DNA of 64,000 nt from Microbacterium esteraromaticum. Its GTDB lineage: Bacteria > Actinomycetota > Actinomycetes > Actinomycetales > Microbacteriaceae. The notes beneath the pieces are model-generated. The model saw only the letters and a list, made by a program, of their open reading frames with translations, had not been told where the DNA came from and did no database searches. The stretch lies in contig NZ_CP043732.1 of assembly GCF_014084045.1 (NCBI RefSeq), forward strand, positions 1,860,001 to 1,924,000. The letters run 5' to 3'. Below, in pieces: positions 58,560 to 64,000 of the stretch (positions within the stretch are counted from its first letter, which is position 1; each line of letters begins with the position of its first letter). Made by a program: the position numbers and the translations under genes.

Positions 58560-58645
58560 GCGCTCGATTTCTCGCGACCGGTGCGGGCAGGTATGCTTGA
58601 TAGTCGCGCCCCCGGTTGGCTGAAGAAGCCGGACGGGTGTGCACT

Positions 58646-58725
58646 GGCAAGTTGCCCGAGCGGCCAAAGGGAGCTGACTGTAAATCAGCCGCGTAAGCTT
58701 CGGGGGTTCGAATCCCTCACTTGCC
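58646..58725 (+). tRNA. tRNA-Tyr (anticodon GTA)
   Basis: The 7-bp acceptor stem GGCAAGT/ACTTGCC encloses a class II tRNA of 80 bases. The anticodon arm CTGA-CTGTAAA-TCAG gives GTA at 58680-58682, the T arm has GGGGGTTCGAATCCCTC, and the variable arm is extended as expected for tRNA-Tyr. CCA is not encoded (A then CGTG). Possible -10 elements TATGCT (58592) or GATAGT (58599) lie upstream. Confidence 0.97.
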
Positions 58726-58730
58726 ACGTG

Positions 58731-58769
58731 AATGCGAAAGGCCCCCGCGAAGCGGGGGCCTTTCGCATT
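58731..58769. terminator. Strong 18-bp terminator after tRNA-Tyr
   Basis: AATGCGAAAGGCCCCCGC (58731-58748) is perfectly inverted at 58752-58769 around GAA. It serves the tRNA and perhaps also the convergent adenosine deaminase gene. Confidence 0.9.
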
Positions 58770-58815
58770 CCGCCGAGAGCGCGGTGGACCGGCTCATGCA
58801 GCTGGAGCGTGTCGT

Positions 58816-59823
58816 CTAGGCCGAAGGCCCTGCGCCCGTGCCCAGCCGTGTCTTCTCGGATTCGCGCAGGAAGCTGGCTGCGACCGAGTTCGTCGCGAGC
58901 GCATGCAGTTCGTCGCTGCCGAGCGCGAAGGTCTTCACCAGTGCGCGGATGTTGTCATCGAGATATCCGCCGAAGTAGGCCGGATCGTCGGAGTTGATGG
59001 TGACGAGAAGCCCTGCATCGAGTGCCGGCAGCAGGGGGAAGTCGGAGAGCCGATCGATCACCCTGAGCCGCAGGTTCGAGAGCGGGCACATGGTCAGGGG
59101 AATCCTCTCGGCGGCCAGGCGGGCGACGAGGGCGCGGTCCTCGAGTGCGCGGTTGCCGTGGTCGACGCGCTCGACCCCGAGCACATCCAGCGCCTGCCAG
59201 ACGTACTCCGGCGGACCCTCTTCGCCGGCGTGCGCGACCAGGCGCATCCCGGCCGAGCGCGCGCGATCGAAGACGCCGGCGAACAGCTCTGGCGGATGAC
59301 CCTGCTCAGCGGAGTCGAGGCCGAGGCCGGTGATGGGAACACCCGTCGTCAGCACGCGGTCGAGCATGCGCTCGGCCTCGATCACCGGCTCGTCGCGCAC
59401 GATGCAGACGATCAGCGACGCCGAGATGCCGGTCTCCGCACCGACGGCGGCGATGGCCCGGTTCAGACCGGTGAGCACCGTGGCCTCGTCGATGCCGCGG
59501 CGTGAGTGCGCCTGCGGGTCGACGAAGATCTCGGCGTGCGCGACGCCTCCTCCGTGCGCGCGTCGAAGATAGGCGGCGCCCAGCTCGAAGAAGTCGTCCT
59601 CGGTCTGCAGAACCTTCATGTTGTCGTAGTAGACGTCGAGGAAGGACTGCAGATCGGTGAAGCGATATGCCTCCTGCAGCTGGTGCACGGAGTCGTAGGG
59701 GAGCGCGATCCCCTTCGCCTGCGCGAGAGCGAAGACGGTGTGAGGCTCGAGGGTGCCTTCGATGTGCACATGGAGCTCGCAGAAGGGCAGCCGGTACGGG
59801 AGAGCCGGGGAGCGGAGCATCAT
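58816..59823 (-). CDS. add: Adenosine deaminase
   Basis: A 335-residue enzyme that deaminates adenosine to inosine. Metal-binding and catalytic motifs are in place: ELHVHIEGTL (HxH), LVAHAGEEGP (third His and Glu), ERVDHGNRALED (catalytic His) and TINSDDPAYFGG (Asp pair). It starts inside the end of the nucleoside hydrolase gene (four-base overlap), so adenosine handling is coupled to nucleoside cleavage. Confidence 0.95.
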   Translation of the reverse strand: MMLRSPALPYRLPFCELHVHIEGTLEPHTVFALAQAKGIALPYDSVHQLQEAYRFTDLQSFLDVYYDNMKVLQTEDDFFELGAAYLRRAHGGGVAHAEIFVDPQAHSRRGIDEATVLTGLNRAIAAVGAETGISASLIVCIVRDEPVIEAERMLDRVLTTGVPITGLGLDSAEQGHPPELFAGVFDRARSAGMRLVAHAGEEGPPEYVWQALDVLGVERVDHGNRALEDRALVARLAAERIPLTMCPLSNLRLRVIDRLSDFPLLPALDAGLLVTINSDDPAYFGGYLDDNIRALVKTFALGSDELHALATNSVAASFLRESEKTRLGTGAGPSA

Positions 59824-60763
59824 GCGGTCAGCTCATCGGTGACGAGGTCGAGGAAGCGCGGATAGTCGAAGCCGGTGGCGATCTCGATTCGAGGCAGATC
59901 GTCCCACGCATGGTGCAGGCGGCGATCGACCACCGTCATGCCGCGTGTGAGGCGTCCCTCCGTCTCGACATCGCACAGCACCGATTCGGTCGACACCAGG
60001 CTCGGGTCGATCAGGCTGGCGACGGCGGCGCTGTCGATCAGCGAGCAGTAGCTCTGGTACCCCCTGCCCTCGACGAAGTCGACGATGCGCGCGGCGAGTG
60101 CGGCCTCCGGTCGCGACGAGTCGCGCAACCGTGCCAGATCGCTGTCGCGGAAGTTGATCTGCGGGTGGGTGGCGACGTCGAGGCCGACTGCCAGCATCCG
60201 GAAACCGGCGTTGAACACGATCTTGGCCGCCTCGGGGTCGACGAAGACGTTCCACTCGCTCGTCGGATTGTCGCCCGTCGCCTGCGACCACGCGTAAGGG
60301 GTGGCGCCGAAAGAGCCCCCGATGATCGTCAGGCGACTCACCTTCTTCGGCAGCTCCGGGTCGAACTGAAGAGCCTGGGCGATGTTCGTGAGGGGGCCGA
60401 GTGCGCAGATCGCGATGTCGCCCTCGTGTCGATTCACCGTGTCGACGATCAGCTGCGCGGCGCCGCGAGGGTCGACGCGGCGGGTGGATGCCGGAAGGTG
60501 GGACTCCGCAAGACCATCGGAGCCGTGCGAGAACGGGTCTGACGGGTAGCTCCCCCGAGTGGGACGACCGGCCCCTGGGCGACGGGGATCTCGGGGGCGT
60601 CGAGCAGGTCGAGCACGCGCAGGATGTTCGCGACGGTGCGGTCACTGGGGAGATTGCCGGTCACGGCGGTGAGGGCGACGATCTTGAGCGCGTCCGATTT
60701 GTGCGCCACCGAGATCGCGAGGGCATCGTCCATGCCGGGATCCGTGTCAATCAGAACCTTCAT
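59820..60763 (-). pseudogene. Nucleoside hydrolase, one frameshift
   Basis: An inosine/uridine-preferring nucleoside hydrolase that would split nucleosides into base and ribose. The N-terminal calcium site is intact (VLIDTDPGMDDALAIS); ATG 60763 has AAAGGA upstream. Near 60552-60556 a run of five G (minus strand) replaces six: with the extra base the reading continues PLGGSYPSDPFSHGSDGLAE and then joins NRHEGDIAICALGPLTNIA. Restored length is 314 residues (944 + 1 = 945 nt), matching the family. Either a real inactivation or a homopolymer sequencing error. It is co-transcribed with add and divergent from the PfkB gene. Confidence 0.9.
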
Positions 60764-60778
60764 CGGAGTCCTTTCGGG

Positions 60779-60817
60779 TTGCATCGTCACAGGTAAAAGG
60801 TATTGTAAACATAACAA
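60779..60817. promoter_or_regulatory. Divergent nucleoside-locus promoter and candidate operator
   Basis: On the plus strand TTGCAT (60779-60784) and TATTGT (60801-60806) are 16 bases apart. TTGTAAACATAACAA (60803-60817) overlaps the -10 and is an imperfect TTGT...ACAA inverted repeat. The core CATAACAACA recurs as CATTACAACA near 62704, also at a -10 element. Confidence 0.55.
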
Positions 60818-60836
60818 CAAGACTGATGGAGGGTCA

Positions 60837-61745
60837 ATGGAGTCCGTCGCGGTGCTCTCGCACATCGTCGTGGATGAGGTGTTCGACTCGGAACACCGCC
60901 TGCTGGCGACCGAGGTCGGCGGTGCCGGCGCGTACGCCGCCGCAGGTGCGAGCCTGGCGGGAGAGGCGGGGTCGACCCTTCTCGTATCCGGAGCCGGTCG
61001 TGAAGACAAGGCGCTTCTGGAGGAGTGGTGCACTCGCCGGCAGATCTCGACCACCGGACTGTTCGAGGTCGGCGTGCACTCTCCGCGCACGCGCATCCGG
61101 TACTTCTCCGACGGCGAGCGCGAGGAGACTCCGGTGTTCGGCCTCGAGCACTTCGAATCTCACACGCCGCTGCCCAGGCACATCCCCGATCAGGCCCGCC
61201 CTCTGAGTGGCGTCTACCTGTTCCACGATCACGAGCGCTCGTACTGGGAGGAGGTGGAGGCCTTCGCGCGCACCTTCACCGGGCCGATCCTGTGGGAGAT
61301 CTCTCTTGACGCCTGCCGGATCGAGCATCGTGCCGAGGTGGCGGAGCTGATGGCCGTCGTCGACATCCTGTCGATCAACGAGACGGAGGCCCGCGCTCTC
61401 TCGGGGGCGAGCCGCCTCGAGGGCGCGATCGCGTGGTTGCAGCGGTCTGCGACCACGGTCCTGCTGCGACGCGGGTCCCAGGGGTCGCTCGTGCTCGCGG
61501 GCGGCGCCGTGCACGTCGTCGGCACGGCTCCCACCGCTGCGGTCGACCCCACCGGCGGCGGAAACAGCTACACCGGCGCGTTCCTCGCCTGCTATGCGCG
61601 CAGCGGTGACCTCGCACTGGCGTCGCGGACCGCCGCCGCGGCCGCGAGCGCCATCGTCGCTGCTCCGGGGGCGCCGGAGATCGACGACCGTTCGCGTCGA
61701 CGCGTCGCCCTCGCGGCGCGATCCGTGACGTTCGAAAGCCGCTGA
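60837..61745 (+). CDS. PfkB family kinase of the nucleoside locus
   Basis: A 302-residue ribokinase-fold protein. The opening VAVLSHIVVDEVF and GGAGAYAAAGASLAG fit the family; the C-terminal signature reads DPTGGGNSYTGAFLA, in which DTxGAGD is changed to DPTGGGN, so the catalytic Asp position is altered. It may phosphorylate ribose or a nucleoside released by the hydrolase/phosphorylase, or have lost activity. ATG 60837 has GGAGGG upstream. Confidence 0.85.
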   Translation: MESVAVLSHIVVDEVFDSEHRLLATEVGGAGAYAAAGASLAGEAGSTLLVSGAGREDKALLEEWCTRRQISTTGLFEVGVHSPRTRIRYFSDGEREETPVFGLEHFESHTPLPRHIPDQARPLSGVYLFHDHERSYWEEVEAFARTFTGPILWEISLDACRIEHRAEVAELMAVVDILSINETEARALSGASRLEGAIAWLQRSATTVLLRRGSQGSLVLAGGAVHVVGTAPTAAVDPTGGGNSYTGAFLACYARSGDLALASRTAAAAASAIVAAPGAPEIDDRSRRRVALAARSVTFESR

Positions 61746-61784
61746 CCACCGCGCATCACGCGCCGCACAGAAAGAAGGGCCCCG

Positions 61785-62678
61785 ATGTCTTCCACCTGGA
61801 ACCCGTACGCGCTGTACGAGTCCTACCGCCTCAGCGCGAACGTCCCCCGCCGCGGTCTGCTCGTCGAAGGGCGGCCCGCGCTCTCGCAGTTCGACCCTCA
61901 GAAGGTGGCGCGGTACGTGCTGCTCACGGTGCGGGATCCGCTGTGCGCCTACGACGAGGATCCCGCCACACAGCTCGCCAGACGCCTGGACGATGCGGAG
62001 CAGATCGGGCGATCGGGCATGTTCACGACGTGGACGGGGAGATACCGCGATGTCGCGCTCACGGTCGTCTCCGGCGGGAGCGGCTCGCCGGAGGCGGAGC
62101 TGATCATGCACGAGCTCCTGGAGTTCACCGACGCCGACACCTTCGTGCGGGTGGGCGGCTCGGGCGGCTACCATCCCAAGGTCGCACCGGGCGACGTGGT
62201 GATCGCCTCGGGAGTGGTGCGCGACGAGGGCATGACCCAGGCGTACATCCCCGCCTCGTATCCGGCCGTCGCCTCGCACGACGTCGTGGTCGCGATGGCC
62301 AGGGCGGCCGACGGGCTGGGGCAGCCCTTCCACATCGGGGTGACCCGGTCGAGCGACAGCGACTTCTGCGGAGTCGGACGCCCTTCGGTGGGCGGGTACT
62401 TCCAGCCCTGGCACATGGACATCCTCGAGACCTGGGCCCGCGCCGGGGTGCTCAACGGCGACAGGGAGTCGGCCGCGATCGTGACACTCGCCGCACTGTT
62501 CGGCAAGCGCGGCGGGTCGGTGTGCTCGGTGGCGGACAACGTCATCGCCGATGCCGAGTTCCAGGCGGGGGCCGGGCATGCGTCGAGCATGGACATCGCC
62601 CTTGCCGGCGTCGTCGAGCTCGCCGCCATGGATGCCGAAGCCGAGGCGGGTGCGGGACTTCTGTCGGCTCGGGCTTGA
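61785..62678 (+). CDS. Nucleoside phosphorylase (uridine phosphorylase-like)
   Basis: A 297-residue PNP/UDP-family enzyme that phosphorolyses nucleosides. The phosphate-binding and family motifs ALTVVSGGSGSPEAELIMHEL, TFVRVGGSGGYHPKVAPGDVVIA, and DRESAAIVTLAALFGKRGGSVCSV (with the active-site Glu/Ser region) are seen. It lies downstream of the PfkB gene in the same direction and contributes to nucleoside breakdown. Confidence 0.92.
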   Translation: MSSTWNPYALYESYRLSANVPRRGLLVEGRPALSQFDPQKVARYVLLTVRDPLCAYDEDPATQLARRLDDAEQIGRSGMFTTWTGRYRDVALTVVSGGSGSPEAELIMHELLEFTDADTFVRVGGSGGYHPKVAPGDVVIASGVVRDEGMTQAYIPASYPAVASHDVVVAMARAADGLGQPFHIGVTRSSDSDFCGVGRPSVGGYFQPWHMDILETWARAGVLNGDRESAAIVTLAALFGKRGGSVCSVADNVIADAEFQAGAGHASSMDIALAGVVELAAMDAEAEAGAGLLSARA

Positions 62679-62716
62679 CAGAGTCATTCGGTGGTTATAA
62701 CTTCATTACAACATAC
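62675..62716 (+). promoter_or_regulatory. Promoter and candidate operator of the last binding-protein gene
   Basis: TTGACA (62675-62680, overlapping the upstream stop) and TAACTT (62698-62703) are 17 bases apart. The element GTTATAAC (62693-62700) with CATTACAACA (62704-62713) overlaps the -10 and resembles the site at 60803-60817. The ribosome binding site AGGAG precedes ATG 62742. Confidence 0.65.
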
Positions 62717-62741
62717 CCGAGTATTCGACGAGGAGTACAGC

Positions 62742-64000
62742 ATGAACAGGAGAGCGTCCACCCTCGCGGTGGTGAGCATGACGGCCATCGCAGGGATGGC
62801 CCTCGCGGGCTGCAGCGGCGGCGTCGCTGCAGGCAAGGAGAAGCTGGAGCTGTGGTTCTGGGGTGCGCCCCCGGCGCAGCAGGAGACCATGCAGAAGGTG
62901 CTCGTCGACGGGTTCAACGCGTCGCAGGACGAGTACGAGCTCGAGGTCAACTTCGACAACGCCGTCGACAAGAACGTCCAGGTGGCGCTGAGCGCGAACC
63001 GCGGACCGGACGTCGTGTACGGCTCGGGACCGGCTTTCGCGGCAGCGTATGCCGCGGAAGGGAAGCTGGCCGACATGACCCCGTACGCGGAGAAGTACGG
63101 GTGGAAGGACCGCATCCTCGACTCCATGTACGAGTCGGGCACGTACGACGGCAAGCTGTACTCCCTGCCGAACTCCATCGAAGACATCGGGGTGTTCTAC
63201 AACGTCAGCGTGCTGAAGACGCTCGGGGTCGAGGTTCCCACCACCTACGACGAGTTCGTCGACGTGCTCGACAAGGCCGAGGGTGCCGGCCTGTACCCGT
63301 CGGTCACGGGGAACCAGGGCTGGAAGCCGGTCAACCAGAACTACATCTCGCTGTTCCTGTCGCAGGTCGCCGGCGGCAAGGCCGTCTACGACGCGCTGCA
63401 GGGCACGATCCCGTGGACGGATCCCGCGCTCGTCGAGGCCGTGCAGGCGTCCTCCGACTTCTACAACGCCGGCTACCTGGGCGGGAAGGACTACCCGAAT
63501 CTCAACTTCGATCAGTCGATGAAGCTGCTCAGCGAGGAGAAGTCGCCCTTCTTCATCGGGCCGAGCCTCGCGTTCCAATTCGCGTCGAACTACTTCAGCG
63601 ACGAGGCGGGCAACACCGAGGATCTCGGGTTCATGGCCTTCCCCACCATCAACCCCGAACTGCCCAGCCCCTATTACACGCTCGGCACGACGGCCTCTCT
63701 CTCGATCAACGAGGCCTCGAAGAACAAGGACGGCGCGGCGATGGTCATCGACTACATGATGAGCGATGACTTCGCCAAGCAGATGAACGAGACGTGGCCC
63801 GGCTACTGGGCCGTGCCCCTGAAGGACTTCGACCTCGACGCGGCCGACTACGACGGTCTGTCGGCCCCGTTCGTCACGGCGATGCAGAACACGATCGAGG
63901 GCGTCAACGCGGGCGATTACGGCTACTTCGCCGGAACCTTCTTCCCGCCGGCGACCGCGGCTGCGTTCACCGACATCGACTCGGTGTGGCTGGGCAACAC
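62742..64000 (+). CDS. Sugar/nucleoside ABC transporter substrate-binding lipoprotein (5' part)
   Basis: An open reading frame without stop to the right edge, at least 419 residues. Signal and lipobox LAGC give lipidated Cys24. The mature sequence is a CUT1-type binding protein (ELWFWGAPPAQQETMQ, VALSANRGPDVVYGSG, YSLPNSIEDIGVFYNVSVLK, PTTYDEFVDVLDKAEG, EKSPFFIGPSLAFQF). Given the nucleoside genes before it, a nucleoside or pentose is the likely ligand (inference). Permeases should follow outside the window. It has its own promoter. Confidence 0.92.
   Translation, partial: MNRRASTLAVVSMTAIAGMALAGCSGGVAAGKEKLELWFWGAPPAQQETMQKVLVDGFNASQDEYELEVNFDNAVDKNVQVALSANRGPDVVYGSGPAFAAAYAAEGKLADMTPYAEKYGWKDRILDSMYESGTYDGKLYSLPNSIEDIGVFYNVSVLKTLGVEVPTTYDEFVDVLDKAEGAGLYPSVTGNQGWKPVNQNYISLFLSQVAGGKAVYDALQGTIPWTDPALVEAVQASSDFYNAGYLGGKDYPNLNFDQSMKLLSEEKSPFFIGPSLAFQFASNYFSDEAGNTEDLGFMAFPTINPELPSPYYTLGTTASLSINEASKNKDGAAMVIDYMMSDDFAKQMNETWPGYWAVPLKDFDLDAADYDGLSAPFVTAMQNTIEGVNAGDYGYFAGTFFPPATAAAFTDIDSVWLGN

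Overview
The window is a 64 kb piece of a high-GC actinobacterial chromosome. The gene content points to the family Microbacteriaceae and most likely Microbacterium or a close relative: rpoB-rpoC with actinobacterial features, a System II cytochrome c maturation operon, an actinobacterial-type MenB, many short intergenic distances and a Tat-exported surface protein of the type common in Micrococcales. This placement is inferred from protein character only; no 16S gene is present. About 56 genes are supported, including three broken ones, plus one tRNA.

Layout. 1-3.5 kb: the end of a polar amino acid ABC ATPase, then a sigma factor fused to its own zinc-finger anti-sigma, membrane and exported domains, divergent from a LuxR-type regulator with a degenerate receiver. 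3.7-6.1 kb: a Tat-exported beta-rich protein and the relic of a GNAT acetyltransferase whose intact paralogue lies at 10.2 kb. 6.1-10.1 kb: a TSUP anion exporter and a sugar ABC importer (binding protein plus two permeases, no ATPase). 10.8-14.5 kb: aspS, a membrane protein/winged-helix pair, a histidine phosphatase. 14.6-16 kb: a thioredoxin-reductase-like oxidoreductase and a divergent MerR regulator around a perfect palindrome. 16-20.1 kb: tlpA-ccdA-resB-ccsB for cytochrome c maturation. 20.4-26.1 kb: a TetR-controlled YhgE/MMPL export locus, in which the MMPL gene carries a C-terminal degenerate ABC ATPase-like domain and a single frameshift. 26.2-32.6 kb: menC, menB and menE (menaquinone) interleaved with GNAT, PadR/HAAS-type and cyclophilin genes. 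32.6-37.8 kb: a methyltransferase, a two-component system and a MacB/FtsX-type ABC exporter. 37.9-42.6 kb: a ComB-like phosphatase, DUF3054, SprT-like, TPR-like, spermidine-synthase-like and LytR-CpsA-Psr genes. 42.7-48.1 kb: a complete peptide ABC importer with a fused two-domain ATPase. 49.1-56.8 kb: the rpoBC operon with promoter and terminator. 57-64 kb: a lipoprotein, a PfkB kinase, tRNA-Tyr, and a nucleoside salvage/catabolism locus (adenosine deaminase, frameshifted nucleoside hydrolase, PfkB kinase, nucleoside phosphorylase, and a binding protein that runs off the right edge).

Two window-wide patterns stand out. First, at least 15 gene starts have a TANNNT -10 element ending 5-8 bases before the start codon, mostly without a Shine-Dalgarno sequence, so much of this genome is probably transcribed as leaderless mRNA. 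Second, intergenic regions carry large nested palindromes. Four of them share one design: two copies of a GCCGACAYCC-type unit on each side, spaced 18-20 bp, in inverted orientation. The most unusual protein architectures are the membrane-tethered sigma/anti-sigma fusion and the MMPL-ATPase-like fusion.
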